Below are positions 27,103 through 36,199 of a stretch of 64,000 nt of DNA, in pieces; position 1 is the first letter of the stretch, and the number at the start of each line of letters is the position of its first letter. This stretch comes from Neptunicella marina (GTDB lineage: Bacteria; Pseudomonadota; Gammaproteobacteria; Enterobacterales; Alteromonadaceae). Where the stretch lies: contig NZ_JACNEP010000002.1 in NCBI RefSeq assembly GCF_014270035.1, positions 248,001-312,000 of the forward strand, in the 5' to 3' direction. A program made the position numbers and the translations under genes. Below the pieces are notes generated by a model. The model was not told where the DNA came from and ran no database searches. It worked only from the letters and a program-made list of their open reading frames with translations.

Positions 27103-27957
27103 CTATTTCAATTTGCTAAGAACAGATTCTAACTCGGCTTGCCAGTGACGAGGCTCTATACCAAATGCGTCAATCATACTGTGTTTATCCAGCACGCTGT
27201 ATGATGGTCGTTTAGCAGGTGTTGGATAGGCGCTAGTTGGAATGGCTTTTATAGGAATGGGGTGTTCTAACAATCCATTATCTAAAGCACAACGTTGAAT
27301 AGACACAGCAAAATCATACCAACTGGCAACGCCTGCATCAGTGAAATGGTGAACACCGCTAATGTTTTTCTCAACCGCAGTTAAACATGCCTGCGCCAAA
27401 GCGATTGCAGATGTTGGAGAGCCAATCTGATCATCAATGACACCAAGTTGAGGCTTTTCCTTCATCAGTCTCAACATGGTTTTAACAAAGTTGTTGCCGA
27501 ACTCAGAATAAACCCAACTCGTTCTTATGATACAACCCAGCTCTCCTAAAATGTCTTTCACTGCTACTTCACCGGCCATTTTGCTGGCACCGTAAATACT
27601 TTGGGGGGCGTAATCATCAGTTGGTAAGTAAGGACTGCCTTTTGAGCCTCCAAATACATAATCGGTAGACACATGAATAAATCGCAGGCTTTTGTTTTTA
27701 CAATAAACAGCTAAATTTTTTACCGCTTTTTCATTTAATAAAAAGGCGCTGGTTTCATCACTTTCTGCGTTGTCAACTGCGGTATAAGCCGAAGCGTTAA
27801 TCACGGCTGTAATTTTATGGGTATCAAGAGACAAAGACATTTTATCAAAATCGACAATATCGATATCGTCACGCCCCATAAATACCATAGATTGAGGGTC
27901 CGCATTAACACGAATAGCCTGTGCAAGTTGTCCGGACTTACCTATTACAACAATCAC
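27103..27957 (-). CDS. rfbD: dTDP-4-dehydrorhamnose reductase
   Basis: The protein has 284 residues. The N-terminal VVIGKSGQLAQAI motif binds NADPH, followed by INASAYTAVDNAE, STDYVFGG and the YGASKMAGE catalytic motif. It makes dTDP-L-rhamnose from the 4-keto sugar, the last step of the pathway. The start codon is GTG, 14 bases after the rfbC stop. Confidence 0.95.
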   Translation of the reverse strand: MIVVIGKSGQLAQAIRVNADPQSMVFMGRDDIDIVDFDKMSLSLDTHKITAVINASAYTAVDNAESDETSAFLLNEKAVKNLAVYCKNKSLRFIHVSTDYVFGGSKGSPYLPTDDYAPQSIYGASKMAGEVAVKDILGELGCIIRTSWVYSEFGNNFVKTMLRLMKEKPQLGVIDDQIGSPTSAIALAQACLTAVEKNISGVHHFTDAGVASWYDFAVSIQRCALDNGLLEHPIPIKAIPTSAYPTPAKRPSYSVLDKHSMIDAFGIEPRHWQAELESVLSKLK

Positions 27958-27971
27958 GTTAGGTCGCTCTC

Positions 27972-28517
27972 TTAGAATGTGGGTGCACTTGAAAAAGACA
28001 TACCGTTAGCATCTTTTTCAGATAAAGAAGGCATATTGCCACCAGCTATAGGCCAGGCTATCGCTAAATCAGGGTCATCATATTTGATACTAATTTCTGA
28101 TTGAGGATGGTAATAATCAGTACACTTATAAACAAATTCAGCAGATTCACTGGTAACAAAAAAACCATGGGCAAAGCCAGCAGGCACCCATAATTGTCTT
28201 TTGTTTTCTGCGGATAGAAACTCACCAACCCATTGACCGTAAGTAGGTGATGAACGGCGCATATCAACGGCGACGTCAAAAACCTCACCGCTAACCACCC
28301 TTACTAATTTTCCCTGAGTATGTTCCATTTGGTAGTGTAATCCACGTAAAATACCCTGACTGGATTTACTGTGATTGTCTTGAACAAAAATGACATCGGC
28401 ACAATTGTCCCGAAACCAATCTTCACGAAAAGTTTCCATAAAAAAACCACGTTCATCACCGAAGACTCCAGGCTCGAGAACTTTAACCTCTGGTATTTTG
28501 GTATCAATTACTCGCAT
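27972..28517 (-). CDS. rfbC: dTDP-4-dehydrorhamnose 3,5-epimerase
   Basis: The protein has 181 residues, the standard size. Typical segments are GDERGFFMETFR, VQDNHSKSSQGILRGLHYQ and WVPAGFAHGFFV, which carry the catalytic His and the cupin core. It is the third enzyme of dTDP-rhamnose synthesis. Its ATG overlaps the rfbA stop by one base (TAATG), so translation is coupled. Confidence 0.96.
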   Translation of the reverse strand: MRVIDTKIPEVKVLEPGVFGDERGFFMETFREDWFRDNCADVIFVQDNHSKSSQGILRGLHYQMEHTQGKLVRVVSGEVFDVAVDMRRSSPTYGQWVGEFLSAENKRQLWVPAGFAHGFFVTSESAEFVYKCTDYYHPQSEISIKYDDPDLAIAWPIAGGNMPSLSEKDANGMSFSSAPTF

Positions 28518-29398
28518 TACTTCACTCTATCACTTAGCAACTTCATCAGATATTTGCCATAACCGCTTTTTTCTAAAGGTTTAGCTAATCTGACTAACTG
28601 CTCGGCATCTATATATCCCTTGCGGAATGCAATTTCTTCTGGACAGCAAATTTTTAACCCCTGACGCTTTTCAATCGCAGAAATAAAATTACTCGCATCG
28701 AGCAAACTATCAATAGTCCCAGTGTCCAACCAGGCTGAGCCTCGCCCCATCAGTTCTACACGAAGATTATTCTGTTTTAAATACAATAAATTAAGATCGG
28801 TAATTTCTAGTTCACCGCGCTTAGAAGGTTTAACTTGTTTTGCCAGTTCTACAACTTGGTTATCATAGAAATATAATCCAGTAACCGCGTAATTAGACTT
28901 AGCAACCTCAGGCTTTTCTTCAATCGACAGCGCATTCCAATTATCATCAAACTCAACCACACCATAACGTTCAGGATCGGTGACATGATAACCAAAAACC
29001 GTAGCACCCTGCTCCTGTGCAGCGGCATTAAGCAGGGACACTTGAAGATCATGACCATAATAAATGTTATCGCCAAGCACTAAGGTACAAGCATCACTAC
29101 CAATAAACTGTTCACCTAATAAAAAAGCCTGAGCTAAACCATCTGGCGATGGTTGAGCTACATACGAAAATTCGACACCCCACTGATGACCATTCCCAAG
29201 AAGGGATTGAAAACGAGGTAACTCCTCCGGTGTAGCAATGATCAAAATTTCTCTAATACCAGCTAATAACAACGTTGAGATTGGATAATAAACCATGGGT
29301 TTATCGTAAATTGGCATCAATTGCTTACTGACTACTGAGGTTAGCGGATGAAGGCGAGTACCTGAGCCTCCTGCTAAAACAATACCTTTTCTGTTCAT
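28517..29398 (-). CDS. rfbA: Glucose-1-phosphate thymidylyltransferase
   Basis: The protein has 293 residues. The nucleotide-binding [17 protein letters not shown] motif at the start and [11 protein letters not shown] are diagnostic, with [16 protein letters not shown] in the middle. It makes dTDP-glucose from glucose-1-phosphate and dTTP, the first step of dTDP-rhamnose synthesis. It lies 38 bases after the capsule-export kpsE-like gene with an AGGAAG ribosome site. Confidence 0.96.
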   Translation of the reverse strand: MNRKGIVLAGGSGTRLHPLTSVVSKQLMPIYDKPMVYYPISTLLLAGIREILIIATPEELPRFQSLLGNGHQWGVEFSYVAQPSPDGLAQAFLLGEQFIGSDACTLVLGDNIYYGHDLQVSLLNAAAQEQGATVFGYHVTDPERYGVVEFDDNWNALSIEEKPEVAKSNYAVTGLYFYDNQVVELAKQVKPSKRGELEITDLNLLYLKQNNLRVELMGRGSAWLDTGTIDSLLDASNFISAIEKRQGLKICCPEEIAFRKGYIDAEQLVRLAKPLEKSGYGKYLMKLLSDRVK

Positions 29399-29436
29399 TT
29401 GTAACTTCCTGTACAGGTAGCCTCGACGCTCCTGTT

Positions 29437-30885
29437 TTATTTTAATTCTTCGATTGTTGCCAATACGATACGAATCACACCAAATAGCATGCTAAGCAAC
29501 ACAATAAATAAAGCGCAATTATATAAAATCTCTGGGTAGCTTGCATCTTCAGGGACAGTGGGATTTTCGACCACAACCAAATACTTAAGTTGACGATATG
29601 CCTCAATTCGAGATTTCTCGAGCGAAACCTGTGATGCTGTATAAGCTTCAAGTGCGAACTGCAGATTCATTTTATATTCACTGAATTTTGCAATCACCTC
29701 ATTGACACTAATATCTGACTTTTCAGATGATGTCTGCTCCGATGGACTGATATCTGTTAATCGCTCTCTCTCATGTTCCAACTGGGTTTCGAGCGCTTTT
29801 AACTGTTCATTAGCCAACATAACTGCTGGGGCTTGTTCACTCATCGACGATTTTAACGCCCGCAGCTCAGATTTTTTTGTTGCGATCTGGCTTTCCAAGC
29901 CATAGGTAATTTGTGCTAGTGCAGCACCTTCGGCTTCAGGATCTAAAAAATTGTATTTGCTTTGAAAAGCTAATAATTCACTTTTAGCACGCTGCAATTT
30001 ATCGATAACAATTTCGTGTTCATTTTGCACAAACGTCAATTGTGCCTTAGCCAAGTCGTGCCCGATTTTATTGATATACCATTCGGCTCTATTTACGATA
30101 GCCTTAGCGAGTTCGTTTGCATATTTTGGCTCATACGCCTGTGTCCTGATCGTAAAAACCGATGATTTTTCATCAATTTCAATTGTCACATGTGATTTAA
30201 AATAGTCCAGTTGGTCTTCAGCACTTGCGTCCGACGAGAGACGACTTACCACATCATAATTTGTATCTGAGAAATGCTTTTTCCAATTATAATTTTCATT
30301 TAAGTACTGCAATAAATCGTTGGAATAAATAAAAGCTTTAAGTAACTGAGTATCTTGACCAACAGCACTTCCGCCAGAAAAACCGGACAATAATGCCAGT
30401 TTTGGGTCAAGCGTACTCATGCCATTGGGTTGTTGAATTATTATTTGCGCGTGGCTCTCGTATCTGGCACTCGCAATGAGTGCTTGATAAATAAAAAATA
30501 ATAAAAAAGGAATCAACACGAATACAGAAAAGGGCGTTGCAAACCATTTTTTTAATCGAATTGGGTTTTGAACAGATTGTTTTGTGAATCCGGAATCACT
30601 ATTCGCATTTGGCTCGTAGTCAGTTTCATTTGATGAACTTGACATAATATCCGGTTCTGTTTTTTTAAGTTCGTTACTTACACGTGAAATTTCAACAAGT
30701 ATTTTCTTACTGGGTTTTAGATTTCTTACGCGTTGTAAAATCCGCAACGCCAATGGCAAATTAACTCGCTTAAGTTCTTCCGCTTGTTGCAATAAAAATT
30801 CAGCGTCTGTCCACTGACCTTTATCTAGCCCCTGCTTAAATAAACTTAAATCGTTTTCTAACCGTTGTTGAGATGATTGAGTCAT
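29437..30885 (-). CDS. Capsule export inner-membrane protein, KpsE/CtrB/BexC-like, long N-terminus
   Basis: The protein has 482 residues. Two membrane helices (about 116-136 and 458-478) bracket a large periplasmic domain with long coiled-coil stretches (240-360). The segment [20 protein letters not shown] and the run around [19 protein letters not shown] match the polysaccharide co-polymerase family of ABC-type capsule systems. The N-terminal ~110 residues before the first helix are extra compared with KpsE/CtrB (~380 residues) and look helical, then low-complexity. It works with the KpsT/KpsM transporter encoded next to it and the outer-membrane protein at 32332-34068. Confidence 0.85.
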   Translation of the reverse strand: MTQSSQQRLENDLSLFKQGLDKGQWTDAEFLLQQAEELKRVNLPLALRILQRVRNLKPSKKILVEISRVSNELKKTEPDIMSSSSNETDYEPNANSDSGFTKQSVQNPIRLKKWFATPFSVFVLIPFLLFFIYQALIASARYESHAQIIIQQPNGMSTLDPKLALLSGFSGGSAVGQDTQLLKAFIYSNDLLQYLNENYNWKKHFSDTNYDVVSRLSSDASAEDQLDYFKSHVTIEIDEKSSVFTIRTQAYEPKYANELAKAIVNRAEWYINKIGHDLAKAQLTFVQNEHEIVIDKLQRAKSELLAFQSKYNFLDPEAEGAALAQITYGLESQIATKKSELRALKSSMSEQAPAVMLANEQLKALETQLEHERERLTDISPSEQTSSEKSDISVNEVIAKFSEYKMNLQFALEAYTASQVSLEKSRIEAYRQLKYLVVVENPTVPEDASYPEILYNCALFIVLLSMLFGVIRIVLATIEELK

Positions 30886-30888
30886 ATG

Positions 30889-31539
30889 TTAAAGCGCCTG
30901 ATATCTTTTTATACCTTCATTTATATCGTTATAAAAAGTAAGTTGTCCCTTATTAATTACAATTGCACTATCACAAAACTGTTTAAGCTCTTTTATTTGA
31001 TGACTTATCATAATTACATTGGCTTCCCGACTACGCTCCAATAGTGCTTGCTGAGCCCGCTTTTTAAAACTTGCATCGCCAACGGCAGTCACTTCATCTA
31101 TTAAGTAAATATCAAAATCGATTGAAAGTGAGCACGCAAACGCAAGCCTGGAACGCATACCACTTGAATACTTGCCTACAGGTACATCATATTGCTTACC
31201 CAATTTAGCAAAATCTACAACCTTGCGTTCGTAAGCATGCAAATCTTTTACACCATTTATTCTACCAATAAACCTCGTATTTTCTCGACCAGTCATGGCA
31301 CTGTGGATTCCGGTTGCCAACGCAACTGGCCAGGAAATATGTTGATCAGTGATAATTTTCCCGCGCGTTGGATATTCACTTCCTGCAATCAAGCGAAATA
31401 AAGTAGATTTACCAGCCCCATTGGCACCAAGGAAAGCAATATTATGTCCTTTTGGTATTTCAAAACTTAAATCCTGAAATAAAACATGCCGAGTATTATT
31501 GCTCGTATAAATTTTTGTGATCTTATCTAAATAAATCAT
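30889..31539 (-). CDS. kpsT: Capsule polysaccharide ABC transporter ATPase (KpsT/CtrD)
   Basis: The protein has 216 residues, the family length. Walker A is GANGAGKST (38-46), the signature is SSGMR (125-129) and Walker B is DIYLIDEV (143-150). The DEVTAVGDASFKKRA stretch is typical of the polysaccharide-exporting branch. It powers export of a lipid-linked polymer through the KpsM-like permease. The ATG overlaps the permease stop (ATGA). Confidence 0.92.
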   Translation of the reverse strand: MIYLDKITKIYTSNNTRHVLFQDLSFEIPKGHNIAFLGANGAGKSTLFRLIAGSEYPTRGKIITDQHISWPVALATGIHSAMTGRENTRFIGRINGVKDLHAYERKVVDFAKLGKQYDVPVGKYSSGMRSRLAFACSLSIDFDIYLIDEVTAVGDASFKKRAQQALLERSREANVIMISHQIKELKQFCDSAIVINKGQLTFYNDINEGIKRYQAL

Positions 31540-32321
31540 CTACTAATCGCCTGTTTCCAAGCAATTTGATAACAAGACAATGCAATAAAAGTCGTTGTTA
31601 GCACCACAATAAAAAGAAAGCTTTCACTCACACCACTATGCCCATATGCAGGGTAAGCTGAATACCTTGAAAGCTCAATCGCGTGGAGAATAGGATTCCA
31701 ATTTAACACATGCCAATAACTTTGAGGAAAATCCTGCAAAGAGAAAAATACACCTGAAATGAAAAACAGAGGCCTTGTAATGAGTAATTGAATTTTCTTA
31801 ACTTCTGGAACAAACGCTATCATTAAGCCAAATAAAATACCTAAGGACATTGCAAACACCCAAATCAAAAAGATGTACAACATTATTTTAAGGGGGTTGG
31901 CGGCATGTAGTTCTATCCCTAAAAAGTACATCGCAACCATCAGGCCAACAATGACAAAAATTTTTACTAATATTTCAAAAAAACAAGCAGCTAGAATTGC
32001 GCTTATTGGTTGCACTTGTCTAAAAGCAAACAAAGCTTTGTGTTTTTGAATCGCTGATGCGCCAGCACTAAAGGTTTGAAGGAATATTTGAATATTGATT
32101 AGACCATAGGCCATAAAAACGAACGTAGGAATGGTATGAGTCTCCCCACCATCTAACCTTCCGCGAAGAAATGACAATACCAAAATAAAAATGACAGGGT
32201 TTAATACAGCCCAGCTAATACCAAATTTATCGTTAAAACCAATGCGGATTTCTCTGACTAATAACGCATAAATGACATCAAACCATATTTGCCACTTAGT
32301 TCTTTTTTCTAGTGTTGCCAT
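31536..32321 (-). CDS. kpsM: Capsule polysaccharide ABC transporter permease (KpsM/CtrC)
   Basis: The protein has 261 residues from the ATG at 32321; an upstream TTG at 32363 would overlap the previous gene and lacks support. It has six predicted membrane segments and the family patterns ALLVREIRIGFNDKFG near the N-terminus and LFFISGVFFSLQDFP near the C-terminus. It is translated with the ATPase gene through an ATGA overlap. Confidence 0.9.
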   Translation of the reverse strand: MATLEKRTKWQIWFDVIYALLVREIRIGFNDKFGISWAVLNPVIFILVLSFLRGRLDGGETHTIPTFVFMAYGLINIQIFLQTFSAGASAIQKHKALFAFRQVQPISAILAACFFEILVKIFVIVGLMVAMYFLGIELHAANPLKIMLYIFLIWVFAMSLGILFGLMIAFVPEVKKIQLLITRPLFFISGVFFSLQDFPQSYWHVLNWNPILHAIELSRYSAYPAYGHSGVSESFLFIVVLTTTFIALSCYQIAWKQAISR

Positions 32322-32331
32322 ATATTTGCGA

Positions 32332-34068
32332 CTACTTGATTGCCACGTTTGCCGCAACTGCAATTTGGTAAATAATCTGCGTTATATCCTTAACAGCCTG
32401 AAGCATTTTAGTATCAACTCTTGGAATAACCAGAATCTTATCCCCAGGTTGTATTATGTAATCATTATTACTTCCAAACCATCCACTCCCTCCATTTATA
32501 GTTACAAATGTCGTCAGGCCATTGGCATGGATAATGGCAACTTTTTCGGTGTTTGCTCTCTCGCTGTACCCGCCAGACCAATTAATGTAATCTAAAACTG
32601 AATAATTTTTGTCGTATACGATGGCTTGAGGTAATAAAACTTCTCCTGCGATTTGCACAAGATCTGAATACTGTGGAATGACAATTTCATCTCCTTGTTC
32701 CAAGTTGATGTTAGCAACATCATTATTACCACTTAAAACCACTTTCCCAAGAGGTTTAATTTGTCTGGCATGTTCAACAAACTTCATCACTAACTCGGCT
32801 TCCTGTGCACGAATTCTTGATTCACCATCAGAGGCTGCGGGTGCAGTAAAAACAGATCGTTCAAGTCTTTGTAGAGACATTTCTAATAATTCTTTTTGCT
32901 GTTGAGCGACACTTTCCCGCTTTATATATATTGATCTAACATCAGCTAAATTAGGATCTACTTCGACATAATCGAGTAATTCTTTCAACTTAGTATTTTT
33001 ACCAACTGCGTAAAATGAGGGCCCCAAATAACTGCCTGAAATTTTAACGCTAATAACTTGAGGACGAAGGTCATCATTAAACAAAACCGTGTCCCCATCT
33101 GAAATAATAAAGTCATCAAAATCTGCAATTGGAATATAATCAGAAAAAGGTCCTTCAGCTCTATTCCCATTAATTGCTACGTGACTGGTCTTACTGAGAG
33201 GTCTGGCAAACTTTATTAAATCACTACCTTTTGAATGCTGTTGAGTGAGTTCGAATGTAAGTGGGTACCTAGCCGCACCCTCCACTGTAACTGTTGCCCC
33301 TTGCTGCCCCACTAAAATCACATCGCCATCTTTAAAATTAAACGCTGCCAAATTACCTGCGCGTAAAAATTGGTAAAGATCAAAATTCGCAACAACTTGC
33401 TCATTTCGCTTTACAAAAATACGTCGATAACTTCCTCGTAATGGATCAATTCCACCAGCTTGCTTCAAATAATAGAGTAAAGATTCATTAGCCAGCCCTG
33501 CATATTGCCCAGGTTTTAAGACTGGTCCGGTAACATAGACATTAACAGGTGTTGCTGAGAGCAAATTGACATAGATGCTTACATTGTTAGGATAAATTGC
33601 TTTAACCTTTTGACTTACCGTATTGTTTAACTGACTAGCGGATATGCCAGACACATGAATTGGGCCGACTTGCGGTATAAATATGTTACCTTGATTATCA
33701 ACGGTAAAAACATTGGCTAGTTCTGTAGCTCCCCACAATTGAACAGCAATTTTGTCACCTGGAACTATGACATAGTCGGGATTTAATCCATCGGAACGTG
33801 CCGAATTTAAACCACTTTCAAAAAGGTTTGCACCGAAAGGTTTAATACTAATTCCTTCTGGTTGCTCATTTTGGGCATTTAATTGCGGTGTACTAAATTT
33901 ACTTTCCCTTTGTATGTAATCAGACACATCAACCTGTTTATTTACTGCTGTTTTTGCATCATCCGCTAGTTGGGCTTCATCATAATTCTGTGCGAAGATG
34001 AGCAACGGGCAAAATGTCGAAACAGAAAATAGAAAAGCTTTAAGTAAACGCATGTAAAAGAGGTTCAT
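32332..34068 (-). CDS. Outer-membrane polysaccharide export protein (KpsD/CtrA/Wza family)
   Basis: The protein has 578 residues. A signal peptide (LLKAFLFSVSTFCPLLIFAQ) precedes a Poly_export domain (DYVIVPGDKIAVQLWGATE near 98-116) and SLBB-type repeats (for example VTVEGAARYPLTFELTQQ and VQIAGEVLLPQAIVYDK). The length is close to KpsD (558). There is no lipobox, unlike Wza. It provides the periplasm-to-surface channel for the ABC exporter. A strong GGAGG site in the preceding gene serves it, and it overlaps that gene by four bases. Confidence 0.9.
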   Translation of the reverse strand: MNLFYMRLLKAFLFSVSTFCPLLIFAQNYDEAQLADDAKTAVNKQVDVSDYIQRESKFSTPQLNAQNEQPEGISIKPFGANLFESGLNSARSDGLNPDYVIVPGDKIAVQLWGATELANVFTVDNQGNIFIPQVGPIHVSGISASQLNNTVSQKVKAIYPNNVSIYVNLLSATPVNVYVTGPVLKPGQYAGLANESLLYYLKQAGGIDPLRGSYRRIFVKRNEQVVANFDLYQFLRAGNLAAFNFKDGDVILVGQQGATVTVEGAARYPLTFELTQQHSKGSDLIKFARPLSKTSHVAINGNRAEGPFSDYIPIADFDDFIISDGDTVLFNDDLRPQVISVKISGSYLGPSFYAVGKNTKLKELLDYVEVDPNLADVRSIYIKRESVAQQQKELLEMSLQRLERSVFTAPAASDGESRIRAQEAELVMKFVEHARQIKPLGKVVLSGNNDVANINLEQGDEIVIPQYSDLVQIAGEVLLPQAIVYDKNYSVLDYINWSGGYSERANTEKVAIIHANGLTTFVTINGGSGWFGSNNDYIIQPGDKILVIPRVDTKMLQAVKDITQIIYQIAVAANVAIK

Positions 34069-34454
34069 AGATTTTCCTCCCGATTCACGTTTGACTTATA
34101 TTTTTGATTATTTGAGAAAATGGGGGTAGCAATATACCAGTTTTTACTATCATCTCTCTGACACACGACCAAATATTTTTTCGATGAATTTAACTTTCTA
34201 CTTTCTTCAAGAACTCTCACACAGGGTCTACCATTAGCTGACCAATAACGTTTGGCTATGGTACTATTTTTTCCGAACGCTACTTTTCCACTTTGAGCAA
34301 CAAGACTGCTTGATATATCACTAAGAGTTTGGGGTACATTGTGACTAACTATTCGAAACGTATGTTGTGGCTTTGCAACCATATTTGAAGGACTCGTACA
34401 CCCAAACATCAACGCAAACGCGCCAAACAACACAAATAATCTGTAGGAAATCAT
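34065..34454 (-). CDS. Small putative lipoprotein ahead of the capsule exporter
   Basis: The protein has 129 residues. The N-terminus YRLFVLFGAFALMFGC ends in Cys19, a weak lipobox (MFGC). The mature part has two more cysteines in the pattern GRPCVRV then YLVVCQRDDSKNWYIATPIF, which recalls the G-R-x-C-R and C-x-x-x-x-G-x-W ending of some bacterial surface-antigen domains. It overlaps the export-channel gene by four bases (ATGA), which ties it to polysaccharide export. I do not know its function; an accessory to the outer-membrane channel is a reasonable guess. Confidence 0.65.
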   Translation of the reverse strand: MISYRLFVLFGAFALMFGCTSPSNMVAKPQHTFRIVSHNVPQTLSDISSSLVAQSGKVAFGKNSTIAKRYWSANGRPCVRVLEESRKLNSSKKYLVVCQRDDSKNWYIATPIFSNNQKYKSNVNREENL

Positions 34455-34570
34455 AAAGCTAAAGCGTCCTAAAAAGGCATGCGAACAAATAAATTATTAA
34501 ATCAGTATACAACAGCAATTTTTCAATAAAAACTGCTTACGTTTTAATGGTTTATTTGTACTTCACAGAA

Positions 34571-35635
34571 TCAGGCTCTGGAGACTCGTCTCAACTTTCT
34601 CAAGACAACCCAGATATTTTGAATGATGAAACTATAAAGAAAAAGCACTCCAATAAACGACCAGAACATTATGTATTCAGGTATCGCAAATAACTCGCCC
34701 AAAATACCAATAGCAGCGTAAACAACTCCAATCAAAAGTATCACTATCAAAGTTGCATTTTGCGATAGTCCTGCCCGCATAAAAATAAAGTGCAAGTGTT
34801 GCTTATCAGGCCTTAGCATAGACTGCCCTTTCTTAGCTCTGCGATACATAATCGCTGCCATATCCATTAATGGAAGTCCTACCAGCCAAACTGCAGTGAT
34901 TGGCCGCATGCTTGGATTCGCTCCCTGCGTATATTCGACTAATAACCACACAATGGTTAAGCCAATGAACATACTGCCAGAATCCCCCATAAAGATTTTA
35001 TTTCCTTTAAAACCTTTAATGCTAAGATTGAATGCAAGAAACGGCACTAAAGCAGCAATGACTAACATCGGCCCCATAATTTCCGCACCATTATTCGACA
35101 AAAGTAAAAGCAGGACCAAAGCTAATAAAACGACTAAACTCATTCCGCCAGCTAATCCGTCAATCCCATCAATCATGTTAAACGCGTTAATTACACCTAC
35201 TACGGCAATTAAAGTAAAAACATATCCTTCAAAGCCTAGAGACATATCACCCAATCCAACTATATTACCCAAAGAAGTAACATAATTTTGCGCACTCCAC
35301 GCCATTATCGCTGCGACACCAAACTGACATATAAGGCGCCCTTTGGGACTCAAGTCAAAACGATCATCCAGCATTCCCAACAATACGATAAATGATGCCG
35401 CGGTGAAAAACATAGGATCATTTTTCAGCCACACATCGGTAGCCAAACTGGAGACAAGGATGGAGAAAAACATTGCCAATCCTCCGGTAAGAGGAATAAT
35501 GCCTTTGTGAGCCTTACGCACATCGGGTTGATCAACTAACCCCCATTGATGCGCAACGGGATTCATAATAACAATCAAAAGAGCGGCAACAAAAAATGCC
35601 ATAAAAAGAGGGGTAAATTCTAAATACACAAACAT
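34571..35635 (-). CDS. wecA: WecA-type undecaprenyl-phosphate sugar-1-phosphate transferase
   Basis: The protein has 354 residues and about eleven membrane segments. It carries the MraY/WecA family motifs LGMLDDRFDLSP (magnesium-binding Asp pair), NAFNMIDGIDGLAGG, FMGDSGSMFIG and the late HLHFIFMRAG loop. WecA-type enzymes transfer GlcNAc-1-phosphate (or a related sugar) to undecaprenyl phosphate to start a lipid-linked polymer. It is the first gene of the minus-strand surface-polysaccharide cluster, 116 bases before the small lipoprotein gene. The sugar donor cannot be told apart from sequence alone. Confidence 0.88.
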   Translation of the reverse strand: MFVYLEFTPLFMAFFVAALLIVIMNPVAHQWGLVDQPDVRKAHKGIIPLTGGLAMFFSILVSSLATDVWLKNDPMFFTAASFIVLLGMLDDRFDLSPKGRLICQFGVAAIMAWSAQNYVTSLGNIVGLGDMSLGFEGYVFTLIAVVGVINAFNMIDGIDGLAGGMSLVVLLALVLLLLLSNNGAEIMGPMLVIAALVPFLAFNLSIKGFKGNKIFMGDSGSMFIGLTIVWLLVEYTQGANPSMRPITAVWLVGLPLMDMAAIMYRRAKKGQSMLRPDKQHLHFIFMRAGLSQNATLIVILLIGVVYAAIGILGELFAIPEYIMFWSFIGVLFLYSFIIQNIWVVLRKLRRVSRA

Positions 35636-35732
35636 TTCAGTGGTTAATCCCTAACAACATACATTTATTTATAGTTCTTTTTTTAATAATAAGAGCAATG
35701 ACACTTACGCATTAAATCTGAGCTTTTATAAA

Positions 35733-35947
35733 TCATAACGTGTCTTGCAAATATTTCATTTGAACTGCTCTCAAGTAAGCTGGAAAGAAACCAAACCAAA
35801 ATCCCCTGTCTCTGGCAAAATTAAAAAACAACTTATCCATAAGCTGCGATACATACTGACTCAATGCCTCTGCCTTAAATAGTATCAAACATAACTTGGT
35901 AATGACCAGTTATATAAACGCCATAAATGATCTAAATTGTTACTCAT
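35733..35947 (-). pseudogene. Possible frameshifted remnant or small ORF upstream of wecA
   Basis: On the minus strand an ATG at 35947, with GGGG before it, opens MSNNLDHLWRLYNWSLPSYV and then stops. An overlapping second frame (35909-35733) reads 58 residues to a stop, ending with FARDRGFWFGFFPAYLRAVQ and a short tail. One frameshift near 35905 would join them into about 70 residues. The aromatic-basic ending resembles the C-terminal tails of some glycosyltransferases, so this may be the last piece of a lost one. It may equally be chance. Confidence 0.25.
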
Positions 35948-36086
35948 GCCCCAAACTCTCTCAAGAACGTGCTTAACTTAAGATGAGTTTGGTAAATCAA
36001 AATATATTCTTTTTTGAGATCAAACTGTTATAGCGATTAAATCGAATTATAGGTAAAAACGTGAGCAATGCTCTAAGGCAGATTTC

Positions 36087-36115
36087 TTGCTTTTCTTGCG
36101 TGGCAACGGTATAAC
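36087..36115 (+). promoter_or_regulatory. Candidate sigma-70 promoter of the peptide transporter gene
   Basis: TTGCTT and TATAAC are separated by exactly 17 bases. The predicted start near 36122 would leave a leader of about 78 bases before the ATG at 36200. Confidence 0.45.
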
Positions 36116-36199
36116 CCACCGGTTTAGTTTTATAACCATTCAAGATAAAACCAATCTATAACAAAAATAATTAAGTTCAATTGCAATTAGGGGTACGTC

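Larger units (their letters stand above)
35636..36199. other. Divergent gap upstream of wecA and the peptide transporter gene
   Basis: These 564 bases contain no intact gene of normal length. They hold a possible decayed frame on the minus strand (35733-35947, listed separately) and a promoter for the plus-strand transporter (36087-36115). I looked for an ops/JUMPstart element (GGCGGTAG) ahead of wecA and did not find it. Confidence 0.5.

Noticed and set aside
35636-36199. Search for an ops/JUMPstart element ahead of the polysaccharide cluster
   Set aside because: No GGCGGTAG core was found on either strand in the gap.
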